Shown here: in pieces, positions 1-9,760 of the stretch
Layout of the letters: each line of letters begins with the position of its first letter
Position numbering within the stretch: the first letter of the stretch is position 1
DNA from: JAWWPG01 sp038232255
Lineage (GTDB): Bacteria > Actinomycetota > Actinomycetes > Propionibacteriales > Nocardioidaceae
Length of the DNA: 38,507 nucleotides
Direction: 5' to 3'
Assembly: GCA_038232255.1 (NCBI GenBank)
Contig: JBBSIF010000006.1
Location: 1 to 38,507, forward strand
The notes under the pieces: generated by a model
What the model saw: only the letters and a program-made list of their open reading frames with translations
The model's database searches: none
Told to the model about the DNA's origin: nothing
Made by a program: the position numbers and the translations under genes

Positions 1-358
1 ACTCCCAGCCGGCACAGGGTGTCGTGGAACTCCTCGAGGACCCGCACCGTCGGCTGGTACGCGTTCTGCATCGGCTCGAACCCGGGGATCACACGCTCGT
101 TCATCAGCTGGTAGCGCGCGGGGTTGGCCGTGCGGAAGTCGAAGAACGTCTTCGCCATCCCCAGCATCGCCTCACGTGGCTCGTCGGCAGGTCGGCCAGC
201 GTGCCCTCGACCACGTCTGCGTACTGCGTCCAGACCTGCTCGATCATCGCGTCGTAGATCGCGTGCTTGGAGTCGAAGTGGCTGTAGAGCGAGGGCGACT
301 TCATGCCGACGCCTAGGGCGACCTCCCGCAACGTCAACTCGGGTTCCGGACCGCCGTG
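1..358 (-). pseudogene. TetR-family regulator remnant, 5'-truncated and frameshifted
   Basis: The minus strand reads a TetR helix-turn-helix C-terminal half (LTLREVALGVGMKSPSLYSHF, then DSKHAIYDAMIEQVW) and continues into a ligand-domain-like segment with AKTFFDFRTANPARYQLM. The two parts lie in different frames. One missing base near 178-179 (GG on the plus strand) would join ...LADLPTS to PREAMLGMAK. Upstream the frame is closed by a TGA at 359-361, and no frame supplies the roughly 25-30 residues that normally precede this helix. The 5' end is therefore lost as well. The 3' end lies outside the window. It is divergent to lon. Family assignment is confident; a functional product is unlikely. 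Confidence 0.7.
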
Positions 359-361
359 TCA

Positions 362-390
362 GCCGGCCGGCGCCTACTGCGCCCGCCGGC
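362..390. other. Strong GC hairpin upstream of lon
   Basis: GCCGG and GGCGC pair with GCGCC and CCGGC around a CTACT loop, with a 2-nt internal mismatch on each side. No T-run follows on either strand, so a simple terminator is not well supported. The core CGC-CTACT-GCG at 371-381 differs by one position from the published ClgR half-site pattern, but the flanking A/T positions are absent. It may be a structural or operator element; its function is unproven. Confidence 0.4.
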
Positions 391-426
391 GAGGTCTGCT
401 GCGGGAAGGGATAGGCGCTGGTCGAT

Positions 427-447
427 GTTGAGACCTACGAACTCAAG
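427..447. promoter_or_regulatory. HAIR-like operator (HspR binding site) before lon
   Basis: The sequence reads GTTGAGA-N7-ACTCAAG. The HAIR consensus is CTTGAGT-N7-ACTCAAG: the right half is perfect, the left half has two mismatches, and the spacing is exact. The right half overlaps the lon ribosome binding site AAGGAG (445-450), which stands 6 nt before the ATG at 457. Streptomyces lon is a known member of the HspR/HAIR regulon, so repression by HspR in the absence of heat stress is the expected role. Confidence 0.75.
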
Positions 448-456
448 GAGAGATGA

Positions 457-2781
<2,325 letters not shown>

Positions 2782-2899
2782 GGGCATGAGCCGCCGGCTG
2801 TCCGCCGGCGCGCTGTGTTTCGCGTCGGAGCCGATGGGTACCCGACAAGGGACGTCCTCCGTCAGCTGGGCGGTGGGAGTCGCCATGAGAGGTAGCGCC

Positions 2900-4114
2900 A
2901 TGACAGGGAACCGCGTTGTCGTATTCAAAGGCCCCGGCGAAGTAGGCGTCGAGAGCACGGACTACCCGAAGCTCGAGCTCCCCGAGGAAGTGGCGAACGG
3001 GTTGGGCATCAAGAAGAGCGCACCCCACGCCGTCGTCCTCCGGCTCGTCACGACAAACATCTGCGGCAGCGACCAGCACATGGTCCGCGGCCGCACAACG
3101 GCGCCCGTCGGGCAGACGCTCGGCCACGAGATCACCGGAGAAGTCGTCGAGGCCGGTGACGACGTCCTGTTCGTCAAGGAGGGTGACATCTGCTCGGTCC
3201 CCTTCAACATCGCCTGTGGCCGTTGCCGCATGTGCAACGAGGGCAAGACCGGCATCTGCCTCAACGTGAACCCCGCGCGAGCAGGTGCCGCCTATGGGTA
3301 CGTCGACATGGGCGGCTGGATAGGCGGCCAGGCGGAGTACGTCATGGTGCCGTACGCGGACTTCAACCTGCTCAAGTTCCCGGACCGGGACCAGGCACTC
3401 GCGAAGATCCTCGACCTGACCATGCTCTCTGACATCTTCCCGACTGGGTACCACGGTGCTCACACCGCCGGAGTGACCACCGGGTCAACCGTGTATGTCG
3501 CGGGGGCCGGGCCGGTGGGACTGGCTGCCGCATACTCCGCCCAGCTGCTCGGTGCGGCCACCGTGATCGTCGGTGACATGAACGCCGCGCGACTTCGCCA
3601 GGCCGAGAGCTTCGGCTGCGAGACGGTGGACCTCAGCTCCGGAAACGATCTGGCCGACATGATCGAGCAGATCCTGGGGGAGCCGGAGGTCGACGCGGCC
3701 GTGGATGCCGTCGGGTTCGAGGCTCGCGGCCACGGGTCAGACGCCGAAGAAGCGCCGGCGACGGTGCTCAACGACATCATGACGATCGCCCGCGCGGGAG
3801 CCTCACTGGGCATTCCCGGCCTCTACGTCACCGGCGACCCCGGCGGTGTCGACGAGAACGCGAAGGTCGGCCAGATCGGGGTGAAACTCGGTCTAGGCTG
3901 GGCGAAGTCGCACGCGTTCGTCACCGGTCAGTGCCCCGTTAAGAGGTACAACCGGCAGCTCATGAACATGATCTTGAGCGACAAGGCCCACATCGCCGAC
4001 GCGGTCAACGCGGTCTCGATCAGCCTGGACGATGCCCCCGAGGGCTACCAGGACTTCGACAAGGGGGCTGCCAAGAAGTACGTGATCGACCCGCACGGGA
4101 TGGTCGCGGCGTAG
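2900..4114 (+). CDS. fdhA: Glutathione-independent formaldehyde dehydrogenase
   Basis: This zinc-dependent NAD+ enzyme oxidises free formaldehyde to formate (medium-chain dehydrogenase family, Pseudomonas FdhA / formaldehyde dismutase type). Cys55 (NICGSD) and His76 (GHEITGE) are expected catalytic zinc ligands. Cys106, 109, 112 and 120 have the 3-3-8 spacing of the structural zinc site. The Rossmann loop GAGPVG is at 202-207. The reading frame is open back to 2786, but the ATG at 2900 has AGAGG upstream and gives 404 residues, close to the roughly 400 of the family, with the typical GNRVVVF opening. It lies upstream of a GcvT-like demethylase operon on the same strand, with a dead TetR gene between. 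It probably clears formaldehyde released by demethylation. Confidence 0.93.
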   Translation: MTGNRVVVFKGPGEVGVESTDYPKLELPEEVANGLGIKKSAPHAVVLRLVTTNICGSDQHMVRGRTTAPVGQTLGHEITGEVVEAGDDVLFVKEGDICSVPFNIACGRCRMCNEGKTGICLNVNPARAGAAYGYVDMGGWIGGQAEYVMVPYADFNLLKFPDRDQALAKILDLTMLSDIFPTGYHGAHTAGVTTGSTVYVAGAGPVGLAAAYSAQLLGAATVIVGDMNAARLRQAESFGCETVDLSSGNDLADMIEQILGEPEVDAAVDAVGFEARGHGSDAEEAPATVLNDIMTIARAGASLGIPGLYVTGDPGGVDENAKVGQIGVKLGLGWAKSHAFVTGQCPVKRYNRQLMNMILSDKAHIADAVNAVSISLDDAPEGYQDFDKGAAKKYVIDPHGMVAA

Positions 4115-4130
4115 GGCGCCTCCGCCCAGG

Positions 4131-4611
4131 TCAACCCAAGCTGTGGAGCGGCAGGTCGAGCTCGTGCTTGGCCTGCCGCTTCGACCAGGCGACGACCGAC
4201 GCCCGGTCGATGGCTACTCGATGCGCGACGGTCTGAAGCGCCAGACCGTCGAGCAGCGAACGGATCCGCCAACCGGTTGCCTCTGGGTCCGCGCAGGTGA
4301 AGTCTCCGGTGGCCACCCCGCCTCGACGACCCCGACCAAGAGCTGCTGCCATGCCACATTCAGCCGGTACGAGGTTGCCCGCAGCACCGGGCGCCGTACC
4401 GCCTCGGCCACGCGTCCAGCCACAGCTGGAAAGCCCAGTCCTGATCGGCGCGGGTATAGGTGGAGAAGAACGCCCGCAGCTTCCCCATGGAATCGCCCAT
4501 TGCTGACATGCCGGCGCGAGTCCGGTCGAGGCCCTCGACGGCCGCGCGTTCGAACGCCGTCGCGAGCAGCTCGTCCATCGACGCGAAGTAGTGGTGCACC
4601 AGCCCCGGAGT
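4131..4611 (-). pseudogene. TetR (BetI-like) regulator remnant with two frameshifts
   Basis: Three consecutive minus-strand frames join into one TetR protein: TPGLVHHYFASMDELL and DQDWAFQLWLDAW, then AEAVRRPVLRATSYRLNVAW, then ATGDFTCADPEATGW to KHELDLPLHSLG. Single-base deletions at about 4407 and in the C-run at 4316-4319 explain both shifts. The frame starts just after a TGA at 4612-4614, with no N-terminal helix-turn-helix part upstream, so the DNA-binding half is missing. It sits between fdhA and the GcvT-like operon and points away from it, the usual place for a local repressor. Its loss would leave that operon without this regulator. Other copies could act in trans. Confidence 0.75.
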
Positions 4612-4678
4612 TCATGTGTCCAACAAGCCCTAGGCTGAGGCGACTGAGGCGATGCCGCTGCGGTACGTCGTACGCGAA

Positions 4679-4686
4679 GGGAGGAG
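4679..4686 (+). promoter_or_regulatory. Ribosome binding site of the GcvT-like gene
   Basis: GGGAGGAG stands 6 nt before the ATG at 4693 and decides that start. The upstream leader (4612-4678) contains two GAGGCGA-like direct repeats (4637-4652) and a small GTACGTCGTAC symmetric motif. No clear -35/-10 pair was recognised. Confidence 0.7.
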
Positions 4687-4692
4687 CAGCGA

Positions 4693-5892
4693 ATGGTCAG
4701 GACAACGCCGTTCCACTCCCGGCTCAGCGAGCTCAACACCACCGGGCTCTACACGCACTGGCAGGGCTACCTGTCAGCGCTGCGCTACACCTCCGCTCCG
4801 AAGCACGAGTACTTCGCCGTGCGCGCCAGTGTCGGCATCTTCGACACGTCGCCGCTGTACAAGTACTGGGTCCGGGGCCGCGACGCGGAGGAGTTCCTCG
4901 CCGGCGTCCTGACGCGCGACGTCCGCACCTGCCGGCCGGGGCACGCGCACTACACCCTCTGGTGCGACGACCGCGGCTTCGTCATGGAGGACGGGGTGGT
5001 CTTCCGCCACTCCGACACCGAGTTCATGCTGACCGCAGCACGACCCAACCTCGGCTATCTCGAGAGCCTCGTCGGCCGTCAGCACGTCACGATGGAGGAC
5101 GTCAGCGACGGCTACGGCGTGCTGGCCGTGCAGGGTCCGCGCTCGCGGGAGGTGCTCGCGGCGCTGACCGGCGGCGAGGCGGAAGCGCTGCGCTTCTTCG
5201 ACCTCGCGCAGGCCAAGGTCGCGTCGGCGCCGGTCACGGTCTCCCGCACCGGCTACACCGGTGACCTGGGCTACGAGATCACCGTCGAGTCCGAGCTCGC
5301 CCTCGATGTGCTCGATGCCGTGCTCGCGGCCGGCGAGGGACGCGGCATGCGTCCCTTCGGGGAGGAGGCGCTGATGATGCTGCGCATCGAGGCGGGCCTG
5401 CCGCTCATCGACGTCGACTTCTCCAACAGCCGGCTCGCCTTCACCGACGAGGACCGGGTGACCCCGAAGGAGCTCGGCATGGGATGGATGCTGCGCGGGC
5501 TGGACTCGGACCGGGCGTTCGTCGGACGCGACGCCATCCGGCGCGAGCTCGCCGACGGCACGTCGCGCTGGGCGACCGTCGGCATCCTCGTCGACTGGCG
5601 GCACTGGGACAGCCTCCACCGCGACGCCGGACTGCTTCCTCCCAAGGACGAGCGTCCGACGCCGTACGAGTCGATGCTGTACGACGACGCCGGCGCCCAG
5701 GTCGGCTACGCGACCGGCACGATGTACTCCCCCGTGCTGCAACGCCACATCGGAATCGCGCGCGTGCGGCCCGGCCTCGCCGCGCCCGGCAGCCAGCTCC
5801 ACATGGAGCTCGCCCTCAACCACCGAAACACGACGGTGCGAGCGCAGACCGCACGGCTGCCGCTCTTCAACCCCGCGCGAAAGACCGAGTGA
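4693..5892 (+). CDS. GcvT-family aminomethyltransferase / tetrahydrofolate-dependent demethylase
   Basis: The 399 residues show the GcvT/DmdA/LigM fold. It starts with a YFAVRASVGIFDTSPL-type opening, has LAVQGPRSREVL near residue 150, the folate-domain motif RTGYTGDLGYEI near 185-195, and a C-terminal barrel domain ending in LFNPARK. These enzymes move a methyl or methylene carbon from a donor to tetrahydrofolate. It is not a glycine-cleavage T protein by context, because no gcvH or gcvP lies nearby. It is 6 nt upstream of an FAD oxidoreductase and downstream of formaldehyde dehydrogenase. An N- or O-demethylase of a small methylated compound is a reasonable inference. The substrate is not readable from sequence. 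Confidence 0.85.
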   Translation: MVRTTPFHSRLSELNTTGLYTHWQGYLSALRYTSAPKHEYFAVRASVGIFDTSPLYKYWVRGRDAEEFLAGVLTRDVRTCRPGHAHYTLWCDDRGFVMEDGVVFRHSDTEFMLTAARPNLGYLESLVGRQHVTMEDVSDGYGVLAVQGPRSREVLAALTGGEAEALRFFDLAQAKVASAPVTVSRTGYTGDLGYEITVESELALDVLDAVLAAGEGRGMRPFGEEALMMLRIEAGLPLIDVDFSNSRLAFTDEDRVTPKELGMGWMLRGLDSDRAFVGRDAIRRELADGTSRWATVGILVDWRHWDSLHRDAGLLPPKDERPTPYESMLYDDAGAQVGYATGTMYSPVLQRHIGIARVRPGLAAPGSQLHMELALNHRNTTVRAQTARLPLFNPARKTE

Positions 5893-5898
5893 CGCCTG

Positions 5899-7515
5899 AT
5901 GAGCCCAGCCAGCAGCGAGCATCCGACCTCCGCCTATGACGCCATCGTCATCGGTGCCGGCCACAATGGCCTCGTCAACGGCGCCTACCTTGCCAAGGCG
6001 GGCCTGCGCACCCTGATCCTCGAGCGGCGCCACCTCGTCGGCGGAACAGCCATCACCGAGGAGCTCATGCCGGGATTCTCGTTCACGACTTTCTCCTACG
6101 CACTGAGCCTGCTCCGCCCGGAGATCATCCAGGAGCTCGAGCTCGTGGGTCACGGGTTCATGCCCCTCATGATGCCGTCGTCGTTCCACCCCACCGAGGA
6201 CGGCGACTACCTCCTGCTCGGTGACGACCATGGCCTCAACCTCCAGGAGATCAAGCGTCACTCCCCGCACGACGCGGACGCCTACGAGCGCTACCACCAC
6301 GACCTCGACCGGGTCTGCCAGGCGGTTCGTCCGCTGTTCGACAACCCGCCGCCGAACATCTTCGGCACGGACCCCGAGGACCTCGCGGACACCGCCTGGC
6401 TGCTGAACCACCTCGGCGGCGTCGACCGCAAAGTGCTGCACGACACGGTGCGGCTGCTCACCGGCAGCGCGTCGGACTGGCTTGACGACTACTTCGAGAA
6501 CGACGCGGTGAAGGGCTACCACGCCTCGTCGAGCATCATCGGGTCCAAGGTCGGTCCGATGTCGCAGGGGTCCGGGTTGGTGCTGCTGTTCCACAAGATG
6601 GGCGAGCACGACGGGCACCTCGGAGCATGGGCGTTCCACAAGGGCGGCAACGGCGGCTTCACCCAGGTGCTGGCGCGCGCTGCCGCGGCGTACGGCGCCG
6701 AGATCCGCCTGGAGTCGCCGGTGACGGGCGTAACCATGAAGGACGGCCGGGCCACCGGCGTGGTCCTTGACGACGGGCGGGAGCTCTCCGCGCCGGTGGT
6801 GGTGTCGTCGCTGGACCCCCGTCGCACCTTCCTCGAGCTCGTCGAGCCCCGCGAGCTCCCGGGCGACCTCGTCGACTCCATCCAACGGTTCCGGTTCCAG
6901 GGCACCTCGGGCAAGGTCAACTTCGCCCTGGACGGGCTACCGACATACCCCGCGCTGCCCGACAGCGCGGAGCCGTTCGGCGGGTTCCTCAACATCGGCC
7001 CCACCATCGAGTATCTGGAGCGAGCCTTCGACGACGCCAAGTACGGCTGGTACAGCAAGCGTCCCTTCATCGACGCCACCGTCCAGTCGGTGATCGACCC
7101 GGACATGGCGCCGCCCGGCAAGCACGTCATGTCGTGCTTCGTGCAGTACGCGCCGTACCACCTCCGGCGCAGCGACTGGGACACCGAACGGGACGCCTTC
7201 GGCGACACCGTCCAGGCGGTGCTGGAGTCGAACTTCCCCGGGTTCGGTGACCTGGTGCTGCATCGTGAGGTCGTGACGCCCCTGGACATCGAGCGGGTCA
7301 CCGGCCTCAGCGAGGGCAACATCTTCGCCGGGGAGTTCCTGGCGCCCCAGATGTACTTCTTCCGGCCGGCCCCGGGCTGGAGCTCGTACCGCACGCCCAT
7401 CGAGGGCTACTACCAGTGCGGGTCCGGAACTCATCCTGGTGGCTGCGTGATGGGTGCGCCGGGCAAGCTCGCCAGCAAGCGCATCCTCGCCGACCTCGCC
7501 GACCTCGCCGACTAG
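5899..7515 (+). CDS. FAD-dependent oxidoreductase, phytoene desaturase-like (PYROXD2 type)
   Basis: The 538 residues begin with a dinucleotide-binding fold, AIVIGAGHNGLVNGAYLAKAG, with the GxGxxG glycines at 19, 21 and 24 followed by ERRHLVGG. This is the opening of the phytoene desaturase / PYROXD2 superfamily. The C-terminal FAD motif is THPGGCVMGAPG, where the family usually has GGGVMGAPG. It starts 6 nt after the GcvT-like gene and is surely co-translated with it. Dimethylglycine and sarcosine dehydrogenases carry an FAD domain fused to a GcvT domain. Here a different flavoprotein fold is paired with a separate GcvT gene, so the two may act as oxidase and methyl acceptor on one substrate. 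Carotenoid synthesis is unlikely, as no crtB or crtE is present. Confidence 0.85.
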   Translation: MSPASSEHPTSAYDAIVIGAGHNGLVNGAYLAKAGLRTLILERRHLVGGTAITEELMPGFSFTTFSYALSLLRPEIIQELELVGHGFMPLMMPSSFHPTEDGDYLLLGDDHGLNLQEIKRHSPHDADAYERYHHDLDRVCQAVRPLFDNPPPNIFGTDPEDLADTAWLLNHLGGVDRKVLHDTVRLLTGSASDWLDDYFENDAVKGYHASSSIIGSKVGPMSQGSGLVLLFHKMGEHDGHLGAWAFHKGGNGGFTQVLARAAAAYGAEIRLESPVTGVTMKDGRATGVVLDDGRELSAPVVVSSLDPRRTFLELVEPRELPGDLVDSIQRFRFQGTSGKVNFALDGLPTYPALPDSAEPFGGFLNIGPTIEYLERAFDDAKYGWYSKRPFIDATVQSVIDPDMAPPGKHVMSCFVQYAPYHLRRSDWDTERDAFGDTVQAVLESNFPGFGDLVLHREVVTPLDIERVTGLSEGNIFAGEFLAPQMYFFRPAPGWSSYRTPIEGYYQCGSGTHPGGCVMGAPGKLASKRILADLADLAD

Positions 7516-7519
7516 CGCG

Positions 7520-7870
7520 ATGGCCTCCTACGCCGTCAACCCCGAAGCGGTCGCCCGAGCGCGAGCGCTCATCGACGCCCGCCAGTACGTCCTCGACAGC
7601 GACTGGGGGGACGTCCAGCCCGACGCAGCCGCCGAGAACAGCTTCCTCGAGTCGCACTCCTGGCAGGAGTACGCAGTCTGGCACCTGGGACTGACCGGGG
7701 GTGCCACCGACGAGACGAAGGGCCGGTACGCGTTCGGGTACGGCGACTTCCGCCGGGTGCATCGCTCCGGGCTCATCGCCTGTGTCTACCGGGCCAGCGA
7801 ATGGCGGCACAAGGACGTCGAGCTCGCCGCCTCCGACCTGCTGCAACGCCTCGACGGCATCACCGCCTAG
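7520..7870 (+). CDS. Conserved hypothetical protein (116 aa)
   Basis: It starts 4 nt after the stop of the FAD oxidoreductase, so it is the third member of that operon. The product is soluble, with no signal or membrane segment. It is rich in Trp, Tyr and His in the middle (HSWQEYAVWHLGL, RYAFGYGDFRRVH) and has a helical end (KDVELAASDLLQRLD). I do not recognise a named domain. The stable reading frame and tight coupling suggest an accessory subunit or small enzyme serving the preceding two proteins. An upstream in-frame ATG at 7454 lies inside the previous gene and was not chosen. Confidence 0.75.
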   Translation: MASYAVNPEAVARARALIDARQYVLDSDWGDVQPDAAAENSFLESHSWQEYAVWHLGLTGGATDETKGRYAFGYGDFRRVHRSGLIACVYRASEWRHKDVELAASDLLQRLDGITA

Positions 7871-7911
7871 CACCCCTCGCGGCGAGCCGGCGCACCGCGC
7901 GACGTTCCGCG

Positions 7912-9144
7912 TCAGCGCGAACCGCGGAGTCGAGTTCCCGCCGCGCGCAGCCGTCCGACAGCTCGGCTGGTCGGCGAGCGCCGTACTCCTCCTTCTTCGG
8001 CCCGAGCCTGCGACTGCGCCTCGAGCCGCTGCACCCGCCGCCGCAGCCGCGCAGCTGCCTGCTCAGCCTTCGCCTTCTCCTGCTGGGCAGACCGCAGCTC
8101 GGCATCGGCTTCCTTGCCGGTGGACGTCAGCTCCGCGACGGTCGTCGCCATGCTCACCAGGGCGCGCTCGGCCGCCAGCAGCAGCTCGCTCTCGCTGGTC
8201 TCGACGGGGTCGGCCACCGCCGGAGGCGGCGGACAGTCGGCGGGGATCAGGTCGTCGAGGTGACCCTCGACGCGAATCCCGAGCTTCTCGAGCTCCACGT
8301 TCGCGGCAAGCGCGCGTCTGCGGGCCCAGTCGTGCTGGGCCGCCGAGAGGGCGAACCCCGGCTCCTTGTCACCATGTTCGGCGAGCGCTTGGCCAAGCGC
8401 CCTCCGCCAGCCGCGCGACCCGGCGAGATCGTCCACGTCGACGATCTGGTCGTTCAGCCGCCGCATCAGCTCGACGGAATGCGCGCCGAGCGAGGAGTTC
8501 GTCCAGGGTTTGGGCTGGCACCGCCCGCGCAGCTCGACGCCGATGGCGTCTCCGAAGCGCTGCGCCACCTCCTCCTGGTCTCCACCGGCGGGTGGCACCG
8601 TGACGAGGACCATTCGGCCTACCGGCACGGAGTGCTGCCAGCGGCTGATGATCGACATCAGGTCGTGGCGCTTCCAGAACCAGGTGTGGAGGCGTTGCGC
8701 GTCTGCGTCGTCGGACTCTGCGCAGATCGCGGCGGCGAACTGCGACCACGTGTGCGTCTGCCCGTTCTTGATCGTCGTCTGCCAATGCGAAGGAATGAGC
8801 CGGCCGGTGTCGCGCGCGGTGAGGACGACGTGCACCTCGGCCTTGGCCGCCTTGACCAACCGTCGGACGTGCGCACCACTGACTCCGGCGAGAAGCTCGT
8901 ACGAGATGAGGACATCGCCGTCGTGACGACGCATCGCACGAGCCAGCCTTCCCCACGCGCCGGTGAAGTCGGCGTCCACGGCACGCCAGTCGAACAGGTC
9001 CTTCACCGCCTCGGAGCGCAGGTCACCAGCCGGCCACAGCATCCCGGCCGCCGCCAGGTGGTCGGCGTTGAGCGCACACAACTCTTGAAGGTACGACGTC
9101 GCCGACTTCATCGTTCCGATGTGCAGGTACACCCGACGGGCCAT
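7912..9144 (-). CDS. Sulfotransferase-like P-loop protein with C-terminal coiled coil
   Basis: The 410-residue product begins RRVYLHIGTMKSATSYLQ, a sulfotransferase-type phosphosulfate-binding loop (hIGhxKxxTTxLQ pattern). A second segment at about 75-125 (VHVVLTARDTGRLIPSHWQ) resembles the 3'-phosphate motif R...S...W. About residues 310-390 form a heptad-rich, Ala/Glu/Arg-rich coiled coil, followed by a basic tail. Related actinobacterial proteins are annotated as sulfotransferase-like or hypothetical. The substrate is unknown. A -10 hexamer TATTCT ends 6 nt before the ATG, so the mRNA is probably leaderless. It stands alone, convergent with the demethylation operon. Confidence 0.7.
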   Translation of the reverse strand: MARRVYLHIGTMKSATSYLQELCALNADHLAAAGMLWPAGDLRSEAVKDLFDWRAVDADFTGAWGRLARAMRRHDGDVLISYELLAGVSGAHVRRLVKAAKAEVHVVLTARDTGRLIPSHWQTTIKNGQTHTWSQFAAAICAESDDADAQRLHTWFWKRHDLMSIISRWQHSVPVGRMVLVTVPPAGGDQEEVAQRFGDAIGVELRGRCQPKPWTNSSLGAHSVELMRRLNDQIVDVDDLAGSRGWRRALGQALAEHGDKEPGFALSAAQHDWARRRALAANVELEKLGIRVEGHLDDLIPADCPPPPAVADPVETSESELLLAAERALVSMATTVAELTSTGKEADAELRSAQQEKAKAEQAAARLRRRVQRLEAQSQARAEEGGVRRSPTSRAVGRLRAAGTRLRGSR

Positions 9145-9150
9145 CGGCGA

Positions 9151-9156
9151 AGAATA
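9151..9156 (-). promoter_or_regulatory. -10 box of the sulfotransferase-like gene
   Basis: TATTCT on the minus strand, 6 nt before the ATG at 9144 and with no Shine-Dalgarno sequence, is the spacing of a leaderless transcript. The same arrangement recurs before many genes in this window. Confidence 0.5.
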
Positions 9157-9184
9157 TCGGCTCTGCGCTCACGGCTGGCGGGTC

Positions 9185-9730
9185 TCAGGCCGTGCGCAGG
9201 TCGGCCTCTTGCACCAGCCGGCACAGCTCGCTCCACCAATCGACGCGGCTCGGCCTGCCGTCGTAGTCGCGACGACGGTTGGCGCCGCTGGGGCTCGGCA
9301 GCACGTAGACGTCAGCTCCTCCGACCTGCCAGTCGGCAGGACCCAGCCCCGGGACCGGGTGGCCCAGCCCTCGGGCGGCGGCCTGGCCGGCGGTCTTGCT
9401 GGTGAAGGCCAGCCACCGGGGCTGGCACGCCTCCACGGTGCGGACGAGACGGGCGACGTCGTACCCGGGGACGCCGCCGGGGCTCAGCGGTCGCTTCGCG
9501 AGGTCCGTCAACCCGTGACCGTGGGTCGCCAGCATGGCGTCGTCGGACGGCGCCAACCGCCGTGGCGTGAAGCCCGCCTCGTGCAGGAAGCGCCAGAAGT
9601 CGTCGCCGGGACCGGCGTGGTAGTGCCCGCGAGCTGCGGCACAGGGCACGGCGGTGCCGCAGAACAGCACCGACAGGTGGCAAGCGAGGATGTCGGGCAG
9701 CTCTTGACGCGGCACAGGCTCGATCGTCAC
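9185..9730 (-). CDS. mug: Mismatch-specific (G:U/T) DNA glycosylase, Mug/TDG family
   Basis: The 181-residue protein removes uracil or thymine from G mismatches in base-excision repair. Motif 1 is VLFCGTAVPCAAARGHYHAG, followed by PGDDFWRFLHEAGFTPRRL, and motif 2 is VLPSPSGANRR; this order fits the family. In E. coli Mug and human TDG, motif 1 is GINPG/GVNPG with a catalytic Asn; here that position is Ala in GTAVP. The Asp in HGLTDLAK matches the residue proposed as catalytic in Deinococcus Mug. The start is GTG at 9730, with a -10 TAGCAT 6 nt before it. It is 40 nt upstream of the sulfotransferase-like gene on the same strand, with no obvious link. Confidence 0.88.
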   Translation of the reverse strand: MTIEPVPRQELPDILACHLSVLFCGTAVPCAAARGHYHAGPGDDFWRFLHEAGFTPRRLAPSDDAMLATHGHGLTDLAKRPLSPGGVPGYDVARLVRTVEACQPRWLAFTSKTAGQAAARGLGHPVPGLGPADWQVGGADVYVLPSPSGANRRRDYDGRPSRVDWWSELCRLVQEADLRTA

Positions 9731-9736
9731 TCCCCG

Positions 9737-9742
9737 ATGCTA
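9737..9742 (-). promoter_or_regulatory. -10 box of the mug gene
   Basis: TAGCAT on the minus strand lies 6 nt before the GTG at 9730 and supports that start as a leaderless mRNA. Confidence 0.45.
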
Positions 9743-9760
9743 GACGCAGCGTCGGCGCTG

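Noticed and set aside
2786..2899. Longer start for formaldehyde dehydrogenase
   Set aside because: The extra 38 residues are not family-like and the ATG at 2900 has AGAGG upstream and gives the usual length.
4612..4692. Glycine riboswitch before the GcvT-like gene
   Set aside because: The leader is under 80 nt and lacks the conserved aptamer cores; nothing like tandem glycine aptamers was seen.
4774..6885. 703-residue open frame on the minus strand opposite the GcvT-like and FAD genes
   Set aside because: Shadow of high-GC codon usage; low-complexity His/Arg/Val-rich product without a domain, and the plus strand carries clear families.
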